Source: Ixodes scapularis (taxonomy: Eukaryota; Arthropoda; Arachnida; Ixodida; Ixodidae). Taken from it: a stretch of 64,000 bases of DNA. The stretch is from the NCBI RefSeq assembly GCF_016920785.2, contig NW_024609846.1, positions 112,892,831 through 112,956,830 of the forward strand, written 5' to 3'. The notes beneath the pieces are model-generated. The model had not been told where the DNA came from, did no database searches, and was given only the letters and a program-made list of their open reading frames with translations. A program made the position numbers and the translations under genes. Shown here piece by piece: positions 9,713-19,350 of this stretch (its first letter is position 1; each line of letters starts with the position of its first letter).

Positions 9713-9894
9713 AGGCCCATTCACACTCTTGCGACCGAGTAAGACCGATAGAGATCAGACCGGTTTTTAAGCCTTTTGCGACTTCTTAGGACCGGATGCA
9801 CTGCAGCGGAGCTGGTCCTAAGAGATCGCAAGAGGCTTAAAAACCTGTCTGGTCTCTCTCGGTCTTACTCGGTCGCAAGAGTGTGAACGGGCCT
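9713..9894. mobile_element. Foldback MITE with TAA target duplication
   Basis: The element is 182 bp with arms of about 80 bp that pair almost throughout (AGGCCCATTCACACTCTTG against CAAGAGTGTGAACGGGCCT). TAA lies directly outside both ends (9710-9712 and 9895-9897). A 3-bp TAA duplication is typical of PIF/Harbinger-type elements. It has no coding capacity. Confidence 0.75.
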
Positions 9895-9897
9895 TAA

Positions 9898-11497
9898 GTA
9901 GTTTCGACGCCCAGGTGCCGAGGATACAAGTAACAGCACTACAGGATGAAATTTCGGCGTGTTCGAGCGAGCACTGCGGCCAACTACGACGGGAAACGAA
10001 GGTACGTGCGCGCGCCGCGAAGACGAACGCTTTCGGACAAAAGACGTTCAGCGCAAACGAAAGCGACGACCGGGACCGTTGCGGAGATACGGACATGCGG
10101 ACGCAGGGCCGCAGGGGCGGCGAAGGGAAAGGGTTGACGTTGAGTTTCTCTTCTCCACGATTCCCCCCCAAAAAAAGAGGAAAAGAAAAACAAGACTGTT
10201 TCTGCGTTTGACCGCTCCCTCTTGTGTGGCGCTAGCAGACAAGCTTCCCTACACTCCCGATTCCCCGCCCCTCCTCTCCTACTTTCGGCGGCCACTTTTT
10301 TTCGCGACGTGCCAGGCTCTTCTCGCATAGAGGAGGCTATGGTTTTACTCACTTTTCGAAACGATAAAAATCATAGCTGTTGGGGCCGTAATTTTGTAAA
10401 CATAGAAACGGTATATAATCATCTTTATGCATCTGGTCACCAGCGCTAATAAAGTGCAAAAAAAACGTAGTGCGCCACACTCAAGTATTTCATCAAAACA
10501 CTAACAATTTTTTCCCGACTTTTCTGTTATTGTTATTTTTATTTCCCATATACTGTTCGCGCGCCAGGTGAGCGAGCGTGCTCAGGTGAGGGGCATTTCG
10601 GAAGAAGTGAAGAGCGCACGTGAACAACGTTTCAGCGGCGCTCAAAGCTGCGCGTTTGCACGGGCACCTGTAGCGTTGGCATCACTGTTCTTGGATCGCG
10701 GACCGCGGCCTCGGCAGCTGGGGCCGAGTGTCGCCACCGGCGACAATTGATTGACACCAGCCAATGCATGGGACTCTATGGGAAGAACGAGAAAAAGTGA
10801 CGCTTTCCCCTGTTTTTAAGCTGTTGTCGGCACTGAAACTTTTTGGATGCTTTTCGATAAGCCCGTCATATAGCTTGCGTACAATGATTAAAACTGACAG
10901 CCCCTCGCAGTTCTTATAAATAAATATTTTGTGGTCGAGAGTAACTCCGCTGTAGTGCAGCTCAATGAGGCGAGAGTTACCTAGAGCTACCGCGGAGTCG
11001 GTGGTGGTTTCGTTGAGTTGGGTTTAGCAGACGACAAGTTCGAAGGCTTTGCTACGCGGAATTCGCTCACTCCCGGAAAGCAGCTGTCGAGATGGAACTT
11101 CTTTGTCATTCACCAACTTCTGGGCTTCCCTAAGGACGGTCTTATTGACGGCAAGTTCCTTTGTTTACTCCACTACGAGTGCGAACTTGCCAGCTCAGCC
11201 ATGGGTGCTCCAGAACTTTTGATTTTTTTATTCGGCGACCGGACGTTTGACAAATACCGATTCGATCTCCAAACACCCGACATAAGGATCGCAGCACACC
11301 ATAAAATACTCGCCTCCGAGCACAGCGTACATGCTTCAATATGCTTACTTTTGTGCGTTTCTCCCATAGACTTGCGCGTATTGCCTGGTGTCAAGCAATG
11401 GCCGCGGGTGGCGACACCGACGGGATCCCGATCTGCGATTTAGTCTAATATAATAGAGATCAGTGGTTGGCACCATAGCCAAGGAACTTTGCTACTA
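9898..11497. other. No recognised gene
   Basis: The stretch has moderate GC, short open frames without motifs, and T- or A-rich tracts near 10165-10190 and 10460-10560. Nothing is supported as a gene. Confidence 0.45.
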
Positions 11498-11687
11498 TAC
11501 TTCGTCTCACCTTGGTATGGACTATTGTTGACCGCGCGTGCTAAAAGCGCGAGCTAGTTGCTTCGAATGAAGCCTCGGCGGCTGAACGAGCGCTGGAGCA
11601 GCGAGTGCTCCAGTCAAGGCAGTCAAGGCCAGCCGCTCGCGCTAGCACAGCATTCGCGGTTAGTCCATGCTAAGGTGAGACGAAATA
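11498..11687. mobile_element. TA-targeting MITE, family with GTGAGACGAA ends
   Basis: The left end TTCGTCTCACCTTGGTATGG and the right end CCATGCTAAGGTGAGACGAA are inverted over about 28 bp, and TATA lies at both borders. A related copy is at 29172-29360, and a solitary end is at 29966-29980. The right border touches the foldback arm starting at 11688. Confidence 0.65.
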
Positions 11688-12050
11688 TAGCGGCGAGATG
11701 TTTTGGTGGCGCCCTTCTATGGTTCCCTCTCATGACGTCATTACCTTGCGAACAACAAGTTCGATGGTGTTTGTAAATAGCATGGTGGAAGCCTGAAATC
11801 ATTGCGCTTTGAAACCAACGCTGCACGCACCGTCAACATTCAAGTTCTTACATTACTTTTATTCCCGTCCATGAAAAACCTTTGCTGACGTCATAGTCAG
11901 CATTCAACCAATCGTGGAAGACCGACCACAGCGACGCTTTCGGCCGCGCACGTCGCCTATGGACCCGTAGCTCCCAAGTTTGGAGCAGCGCTCCTGGCGA
12001 GCAAAATAGAATATTTGGCTCTCGTTTCCAACGTGCGTCAATACGCTTCC
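11688..12050 (+). repeat. Left arm of a foldback element, GCGGCGAGATG family
   Basis: The segment starts TAGCGGCGAGATG and matches 30610-30812 followed by 36394-36480 along its length, including GTTCGATGGTGTTTGTAAATAG and ACCACAGCGACGCTTTCGG. Only one arm is present here. The opposite arm is missing or too diverged to see. Confidence 0.7.
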
Positions 12051-12061
12051 CCACTACAATT

Positions 12062-12079
12062 TTAATGCGAAAGCATTAA
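12062..12079. repeat. GCGAAAGC hairpin, copy 2
   Basis: TTAATGC and GCATTAA form a perfect 7-bp stem on a GAAA loop. It shares its core with the hairpins at 551-580 and 46916-46925. Confidence 0.55.
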
Positions 12080-12340
12080 CTGGGGGTCCCATGGAGCGAG
12101 TCGATGTCATCAGCTTGAAGCGCGAAAACGGCACCTAGATTCCCTGATCCCAAAGGTCCCATTGGCTGGCGCGCGGCGGCGAGGCTCCCATCGACCGCTG
12201 CGCGCGTCAGTTTCAACGACCGCCATCAGGTGGCGCTGCGTGTCCATGCCACCAGCGTGCCGATAAAACTAACCGCCGCAACCCCAGGCCATTACGGGCC
12301 CCGCGCCGGTTAAAACGGACACGTTGGCGCACGCTCGGAG

Positions 12341-12475
12341 GCTTCTGCTCGTCTCGCCGCCGACCAACATGCCGTCGCCTTCATCATCTACATCGTCGTC
12401 GGTGCTTCTGCTCGTCTCGCCGCCGACGAACATGGCGCCGCCTCTAGCATCTACATCGTCGCCGGTGCTACTGCC
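12341..12475. repeat. 63-bp tandem repeat, just over two copies
   Basis: The phrase GCTTCTGCTCGTCTCGCCGC recurs at 12341 and 12404, and a third unit begins at 12467 (GCTACTGCC). The 63-bp period keeps the reading frame, so a minus-strand open frame encodes repeated GGETSRS units. I take this as repeat expansion; no gene structure surrounds it. Confidence 0.6.
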
Positions 12476-12870
12476 ACAACTCGAAAACATTACTTGAGTC
12501 GCGCCACAAAACTCCGCGGATCACTCCGTGGCGTTCCGTTGGGCATTCATGCTTTCGCGTTCACAACTCATAACAAGTGCTTAGGTGTCTTCCGACTTTT
12601 TTTTTTTTTTTTATACTCCGTTTTATCCTAAGTGCCAGCGTAGCAGAGGCTACAAGAGCGAGCTGCGAGCTTTCAGCGTCCCTGCCAAGCACGGGCGGTC
12701 ATGCAGTGCGAGCATTGTTCAGGAAGACGTGCTTTTGCGAGTAGCTTCGGCTCCGCTATCACGTAAAGTGAAACATACGTGCCCGCGGAAGCTATGAAAG
12801 AAAGCATATATGAACAAAATAAAATCCCTCTATTCTGGCAAAAGTGGCGCCATTCATTGCTGTGGAAATG

Positions 12871-13190
12871 TTCGAGACACGTGCCGCGCTCCACTTCTGG
12901 GAAATTCATGGTGTCTGAAATCTAGCTCAGTGCTGCGCTGTGCCGCCGTGATCTTCCCAAGAGCTGCACGTTGCACGTGCCTCGTGTATCGAGACACCTT
13001 GCGCTATTTTTGAAACGTGAAAGGGCTTTACTCGAGACACCTGCCGCGCGCCGCTTCTAGGAAGAACGTGGCGTCTGAAATCTAGCTCAGTGCTACGCTG
13101 TGCCGCCATTATCTTCCCAAGGGCTGCACGCTGCACGTGCCTCGTGCATCGAGGCACCTTGCGCTACTTTTGAAACATAAAGGGGCCTTA
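12871..13190. repeat. Tandem duplication, 160-bp unit
   Basis: Two adjacent copies (12871-13030 and 13031-13190) share TCTGAAATCTAGCTCAGTGC, ATCTTCCCAAG and CACCTTGCGCTA in the same order, with scattered substitutions. Confidence 0.75.
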
Positions 13191-13743
13191 GAAATAAATG
13201 TTTAATTGAATACTGCGGCCGCTGGTGGCATAATTCTTTTTTTTTTTTAGACGTCTTGTTACCGCGCATTTACTGGTGCTGACAGAGGCTTGTATTCAAA
13301 CGTGGCACGTGCAAAATCGAACGTTACAGCGCCACACGGATGGTGTGCAGCCAGCATAACGTAGTCGCGTCTTGCGTAAGTCTTCCGGACACGCTCGCGC
13401 CCCCTGCCCCAAAGCAACGGGTTTATATTTGTGCTAAGCGAATTCTGCACGGCACGCGCCGTAGCTTGACACCGGGCGTGGCCGAGATTATTTTAGCCGG
13501 ATAACTATGAGATTTTTTTGTCGTCTAGAGTGGTCTAGAGAATGGGCTGGAATAGAGAATGGGCTGTCGTCTAGAGAATGGGTTGGATTAGAATTTTGAT
13601 GTCATAACAGTCAGATCAAGCGCAGACACAAATTGGACACGAGCGCAGCGTCAACGTTCGGCTGGAAGTCATGTCCACCGAGCGCGTCGAAGGGCGCTCA
13701 ACGTTGGGCTAGGGACTAATTACATTCCGTTCCCCCTTAAATT

Positions 13744-13872
13744 GAGACTAGAAGCTCCACCTTCGACGCGAGCTTGTTCGCTTCCGCAGTGCTTTGGTTG
13801 CTCCTACCTGCGCGTTCACACTTGCGTTAGCAGGGGCAGAAAGCTCGCGCTGAAGATGAAGCTTCTAGTCTA
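13744..13872. mobile_element. Short foldback MITE
   Basis: GACTAGAAGCTCCACCTTC at the left faces GAAGCTTCTAGTC at the right. The interior phrase CTTCCGCAGTGCTTTGGTTG and the following GCGTTCACACTTG recur at 20947-21040. No coding capacity. Confidence 0.6.
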
Positions 13873-14118
13873 TGCTTGAAGGAGCATTTAAAAGGGACGA
13901 AAAGCACCGAATGCTGCTTCGAAGGGCGCGCCCATCAGTGTCAAACACGAGCGTTTAGTGACGACATTAATATAGGGCGTCGGGTAATGGCGACATCGAA
14001 TTTAGGGGTAGAACTGCCTGAACGTTATTGAATTGGACTGCCTGAATAGGTGCACGTGACCCCTCCTGATCCTTTCAAGCGCGCGATTGTCACTCATATA
14101 TTTGCTTGGAACATCCCT

Positions 14119-14318
14119 ATAAGGAGTATTCACTGGACGCCATATTTGTGGGTGCTATTTAGAGCGCATGCCCAGAACGAACTCACATTAATAGCCTGCT
14201 AAGACCGGCAACCTTGATGGTGTGGAATGCACGTGGCAAAATAACTGTGGAAGCTCGCCATGAGCACGCGCTCAGCAGTCGCGCACACGGCTATGGCCGC
14301 CAGTGAATACTCTCTATA
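14119..14318 (+). mobile_element. MITE, GAGTATTCACTGG family, copy A
   Basis: The copy is about 200 bp with inverted ends AGGAGTATTCACTGG and CCAGTGAATACTCT. It shares its body with 16221-16345 and 30410-30608, including AGAGCGCATGC and GGTGTGGAATGCACG. A run of 14 G follows directly. Confidence 0.75.
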
Positions 14319-14792
14319 GAGGGGGGGGGGGGGGCGGGGCGTTCACAACTTCGTAACTGCACGTTAATAGACCGATCTCACCAGCCAGTTTGACTACGCC
14401 ACCGCTGCCGCAGTGCATCGAGGGAACTTTAGTCTTTCTGTACGTGCGACAACCCCGCTGGAGCTCTGCGCGTGTGGAGCACGATACGGCACGAGCTCGG
14501 CCGTCTGCCTCCTATGAACTGAAGTTATGGCGGGGTTACGCATGCGCCGAACGCTTAGTGAGATCGGTCAATTCCAACAAATTAGGAAGAGCGCTCATGA
14601 TTGTTGCACGCTCTTGTCGTTTCGGTTTTCTATTGGTTGAGACCAATGACATCAACAACAATAGAAATGTGCTCAAAATATTGAGCTTCTTTCACCTATC
14701 CTTTTCAAGATACATCAGATTCATTTTAGAGCTCAGCTCTTAGGCGGCCGTTTCCGGGTTGAGCGGCGTCGCCGTCGGCGTCAGTATAACCG

Positions 14793-14885
14793 CGTGACGT
14801 CACGAGTGACGTCACGAGGATCACGAGTGACGTCATGAGGGTCACCAGTCACGTCACGAAAGTCACCAGTGACGTCACGAGAGTA
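14793..14885. repeat. TGACGTCA minisatellite, short block
   Basis: Irregular repeats of GTGACGTCACGAG and GGTCACCA contain four exact TGACGTCA octamers (at 14795, 14807, 14828 and 14870). It is the same unit as the longer block 350 bp to the right. Confidence 0.8.
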
Positions 14886-15227
14886 ACTTTATTAGATTAG
14901 CTCAGTTACGGAACTGCTCATAGACGCTGCATTCACGAACAGTACCCCCTCACGCACGACTCGCCTGGCGTCGCTCGACGCGCCGCCGGACGGCTGCTTT
15001 GGTAACTGCAGTGTGTTCTATGGTAATCGATTCGGGATACGTATGTTTCGAAGCACGGCGTCTAGGTGACGTTTCAGCTCTGCTCTATGCAGGCTCTATG
15101 GAACGCACAGTTATGAAACGAAAATCTAGATGGCGCTTCGAACGACGGCAGGCGGATTGAAGTGATTCAGGAGGGGGGTACCATCTTCCGCGGGAGTTTC
15201 ACAACTGAGGTAATCTAATAACGTAGC

Positions 15228-15593
15228 ACGAGTGCGACGGGTGACGTCACAAGGGTCACCAGTGACGTCACGAGGGCCACGAATTACGTCACGAGAGTCA
15301 CCAGTAACGACACGAGGATCACGTGTGACATCACGAGCGTCACGAGTGACTCTACGAAGGTCACCAGTGACGTCGCAAGGGCGACGAGTGATGTCACGAG
15401 GGTCACCAGGGACGTCACGAGGCCCAGAAATGACGTCACGAGGGTCACCAGAGACGTCACGAGGGTCACGAGTGACGTCACAGAGGTCACCAGTGACGTC
15501 ATGACTGACGCCACGAGGGTCACGTGTTACGTCACGAGCGCCACGAGTGACGTCACGAGGGTCATGAATGAAGTCACTTTCGTGACGTCGCAC
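15228..15593. repeat. TGACGTCA minisatellite, long block
   Basis: About 16 units of roughly 21 bp, consensus GTGACGTCACGAGGGTCACCA. Six exact TGACGTCA octamers and many one-base variants occur. Because the period is a multiple of three, both strands show long open frames of repeated RDVTRDP or SRGSPVT units; these are by-products of the repeat. TGACGTCA is the consensus site for CREB/ATF-type bZIP factors. Confidence 0.85.
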
Positions 15594-16220
15594 GAGCCTA
15601 CCCTCCCCTCTCCTCCTCCTCTAAGCTGAGCTCTAATTCGGGATTACAGGGAATTGTAAGCATATTTCATTTTTTATATTATTTTTAATGGGTTGATACA
15701 GTCCCACGCACCAGGTAGAGCGAACGCGAATGAAATTAGAAAAGGGCTATAAACCCTCAGACTACATACTACATCTCACGAACATCTGCAGTGCAAGCAA
15801 CAGCATGGGCACGAGCGCGTGGCCTTGGAAAGCGCCTCCTCTGCACGAGTTCTCGTAAAGACAAAAAGCATTCTGCTGCGCTAGGCTCAGGCGCCTGTGC
15901 CTCTGGCGTTAGTGTGATGGCGTACAGTTGAAGAAGAAGAAGGTGTTCACAGGCTTGTCTCAGATAAGGAGGCGACGTAGTGATAGTAGTGATGACGTGA
16001 CAACGCGCAATGTCTTAACGCCGCGCACCTCCATTTCGCCTTCAAACCCAATGCAGCGAGCAACCGCAGCGAGCTATCCGAGCAGAGTGGCTATAGTGCT
16101 CCAATCCAGCTTGCTTTCTACGTCATTTCAGAAAAATGAAGAGTGCACGTGTACCGATTTGAGTCGTGCTCAAGCTGCGCGACTGCACAGACGCCAAAGG
16201 CTTCGGCCATAGCCTCTTAT

Positions 16221-16345
16221 TATAAGGAGTATTCACTGGGCGCCATATTTGTGGGTAATGTCTAGAGCGCATGCTCTGAACGAGCCCACGTTAATAGGCT
16301 GCTAAGACCGGCAATCTTGAGGCTGCGGAATGCACGTCGCAAACG
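16221..16345 (+). mobile_element. MITE, GAGTATTCACTGG family, copy B, right end lost
   Basis: The left end and body match copies A and C, then similarity stops near 16343 and a SINE-like sequence begins. Confidence 0.65.
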
Positions 16346-16354
16346 TACACCAGC

Positions 16355-16610
16355 TCGGAGCACGTGGAGCGAAAGCTCGCACTGCAGAACCCAGGGATCC
16401 TGGGTTCGAGCCCCACCCCTGCCCGTTTCGATCTGGATGAGCATCGTACCGGCGTGCGGTCGTGTATCACTACTGCGTGGTGCACGTTAAAGACCCCAGG
16501 CTAGCGGTTGTACCGCACTGGCTCAATTTCTCATCTACAGCTGGGAGACTCGTCGCCCCTGTGAGGCAGACCAAGTTCTAGGCTGTATAAACACACACAC
16601 AACCCTCAAT
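16355..16610 (+). repeat. SINE-like repeat
   Basis: The sequence holds a B-box-like GGTTCGAGCCC (about 16403), a GAGCGAAAGCTC mini-hairpin near 16367, a GCACGTTAAAGACCCCAGG phrase near 16482, and an ACAC-rich end near 16590. I see no clear A box, so a tRNA origin is probable but not shown. Confidence 0.5.
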
Positions 16611-17189
16611 GTAAAGGTAGCTTTGCCGCAAGCTTCATGGTGCACGGCGGAGTGCTAACTTTACAGGGAAAAAAAGGCCGGCCGAATTTGAAAGTCTCGA
16701 GGAGTAAAAAGCATTAATTAAGATACCGAAATTTTAGCTGCAGTGTGTGCTATGAATTGGCAGCTATTATATTCCTCATGAACTTTACGATTATTCGTTT
16801 CAGTGAGAAAAAATTAAAAATTTTGTCAAAGTGGTTCATAGGACCCAATGCAACAATATTATATCGGGCCCAGGAATAAAAAGTATACCATCTTGAGGTT
16901 CAAGTAGAAATAAATAAGAGTATATTAGTGCCCTCTATAGATATCCGGGAGAACTTAAGGATTTCTGCAGTAGTTTGGCTTAAATTATCATTTTACTGCG
17001 TTTTGCTGAGAATAGCCAAGAGAGGGCGCAAGGAGACCGTGTCCAGGAAGGCTGGGGATGGGGCACGAAGGGCGTGCCGTTCACCCCTTTTCAAGAAAGC
17101 AGCCACGCATGGCTAGACAGAGCATATGTATCAGTTGAGCTTTTTCCGCTCTGTGAAAACAACAATGTCGAGCAGGTGTGCTTTAGAGA

Positions 17190-18425
17190 CAACTGCCTGG
17201 TGACATTCGGGTAAGGATTAAAAAAAAAAGACCGACACCGATTTAATTGGCACAACTGGAAAATGAACCACAAGCTCCTTGACGACAAGGTGTTTAACGA
17301 CAAAATGAATACGCGAATTGAGAATTTAGGGAACCTCTGCGGGAGTGAGATGACCGGAGAATGAGAAAATTTAAAGGAGCAGTTAAAATGGACACCATAG
17401 AAAGATCGATTACTCCAAAGTACGAAAAAGGAAGAGAGGAAAGCAGCTACGCTCGATTTGAAGCAGCTTGTTTTGGAAGAGTGCTAATCCCCAGGGTGAT
17501 TATAGATGATATTAATAAAAAAAAAACAAGCTACAGCTTATAGATACTGCGCACTACAGAGTTAGGGTTATGCGTGCCCGGGGAGAAAAGTTTCCCGCTG
17601 GTGAAGCACCAACAAAACGAGCGTTAGCCACAGAAAGGAAATACGCACGCGCCAACAAAATGACTGAAATTGATTATGAGGATACCACGACGCGTGACCC
17701 TAGCATGTTTGAGCGTACATTTTTAAAATTCTACGAAAACTTACTGAGTAACAAAGCCCAAAACGAAGATGGTTTCACAGATAGTTTTTTCCCCTTCTGC
17801 CAACATTAAGTAGTGAAATAAAAGAAGCGTTAAAACAGCCGATAGGTATGTCCGAAGTAGGAAGATCCATGATTTGAAAAGCGGAAAATCACAGGGCCCT
17901 GATGGTTTGGGTAATGCTTTTTTATAAAAAATATAAAAAAGTTTTAGCTTTCCCGCCTTCGTTTTTGTTTACCGACACGGCCCTTATCCCCAAAAGTGGA
18001 ACCCTTATAAGCTTCGTCATGTGGTAAATTACTGGCCACTCACACTAGCTAATACAGATCATAAGATTCTAATGAAATTCCTTGCGAACAGAATGCAATC
18101 AGTAATTGGGGATGTGGATGTAGAACAAAAAAACGTGCGGTAACAAGGGGCGTACTATTATGAGTAAGAATAATGTAGCGCGTAGCGTATTGAAACTATA
18201 TGATGAGGATTTCCGGAAAGTTGCTTCGTTGCATGTCGATCATGAAAAAGCTCTTGATCGAGTGTCCCATCATGTTCCTTTTTTGCACGCTAAACCATAT
18301 TGACCTGGGCGAAATTACTTTTGATGGAGTGAAGATGGCCTAAAGTGACAGCACGACTAGTCTTGTAATTAACAAATAAGTAACTAAGCGTATTTCTGAT
18401 CCGTCCTCTATCCGGCAAGGATGTT
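17190..18425 (+). pseudogene. Degenerate L1-like LINE reverse transcriptase
   Basis: Conceptual translation shifts frame repeatedly but keeps the order of a LINE ORF2: end of the endonuclease and linker (WKMNHKLLDDKVF), NLKGAVKMDTIERS, LATERKYARANKMTEI, KSGKSQGPDG-type text near 17880, PLTLANTDHKILMKFLANRM near 18037-18095, an EKALDRVSHHV-type segment near 18245-18275, and SSIRQGC near 18408. Many stops and frameshifts make it non-functional. The L1-like assignment rests on the TDYKI-type motif and the spacing. The 3' part is missing beyond 18425. Confidence 0.7.
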
Positions 18426-18467
18426 AGCTTGGAACACTCGACCTGCTTCATTACTGCGTGTGAAAGA

Positions 18468-18545
18468 GTTCCTTCAGTAGCTCAGTGGAACGACGTCCGC
18501 TTTACACGCAGTAGGTACGGGTTCGGTCCCTGGTTTGGGTGTACC
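18468..18545 (+). repeat. tRNA-Val(UAC)-derived sequence, SINE head or tRNA pseudogene
   Basis: A box TAGCTCAGTGG (18478-18488), a tRNA-Val-like anticodon arm CCGCTTTACACGCAG with anticodon TAC, and B box GGTTCGGTCCC (18520-18530) are present with correct spacing. The acceptor arm does not pair and the T arm is weak, so it is not a working tRNA gene. T runs follow and could end RNA polymerase III transcription. Confidence 0.65.
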
Positions 18546-19267
18546 TTTTTTATCTTTTTTTTGTCAAGCATTTTGCGATGTTTACATTTCTTCTTTTTTT
18601 TTTACAATTATCACTGAAAAAAATATTCAATTGTTGTGGACGATACGTCCCTGAACTAAATGGTATGGGATTCCATTTTTGACACCTGCGAACTCAATGT
18701 AATCACTTTCCACCAGGGGGGCGGGAAGGAGGGAAAGGGAACGCGGCGCTAGAGTTGCCTAGAGAGCGGTAGCTGGCCCACTCGGCCGCAAAGACGGTCT
18801 TGGCGAGGGACACGAAAACGTGGAAAAAAGCAGAGGATAGCGGTGGCGCTGTAGTCGACTTTTCCTGAAAAATCTCACCGGCCGTGAACGTTCAGCGTGT
18901 TGCGGTCGCTCCGAGTTCGCGGCCTCTCATTTAATCTAAGGAACATCCGCTTTATGAAGCAGCGAACATTTTGCACATACACAATAATGAAGCCTGAGAT
19001 GTTCAAGCAAAATAAAAATAGACGAGGCAACGAATCGCGAACGCAGCTGAGGGTTTATTGACCAGAAAACGTGATTTGATACGATTCAAGCAAGAAATAG
19101 GGGGAAAAGAACATGTGCCTAAGCTTGGTGCGTTTACGGGCACTATAGTCCGGCTGGCTAATCTTCTTCAAGGTTCACCACCCCACTGAGACAGAAAATA
19201 GGCACGCAAACTCACGACAAGGAACCATCCCCCAAGAATAACAGCTATATTGCCGCGCGCCAAGTAG
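18546..19267. other. No recognised gene
   Basis: T-rich start, then mixed sequence. No gene or repeat family that I can name. Confidence 0.4.
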
Positions 19268-19350
19268 GCAGCGCGGCCGTGGCCTAACGGTTTTCGCGCT
19301 TGCCTCCCACGCGAATGGCCAGGGTTCGATTCCTGGCCGTGGCTACGCAT
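19268..19350 (+). repeat. tRNA-like sequence with A and B boxes
   Basis: A box TGGCCTAACGG (19280-19290) and B box GGTTCGATTCC (19323-19333) are near-perfect, and the T arm CCAGG/CCTGG pairs. The anticodon region reads TTGCCTCCCACGCG (CCC, glycine-like), but its stem is poor and the acceptor ends do not pair. It is best read as a tRNA-derived SINE head or pseudogene. TTTTT follows at about 19352. Confidence 0.6.

Noticed and set aside
15126..15593. Open frames of 80-155 codons on both strands with repeated RDVTRDP or SRGSPVT units
   Set aside because: They follow from the 21-bp repeat period, occur in several frames, and have no gene structure.
14793..15593. CRISPR-like array
   Set aside because: Units are contiguous without unique spacers, and the DNA is eukaryotic; this is a minisatellite.
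18468..18545. Functional tRNA-Val gene
   Set aside because: The anticodon arm is good, but the acceptor stem does not pair and the T stem is weak.
19268..19350. Functional tRNA-Gly gene
   Set aside because: A and B boxes are good, but acceptor and anticodon stems do not fold properly.
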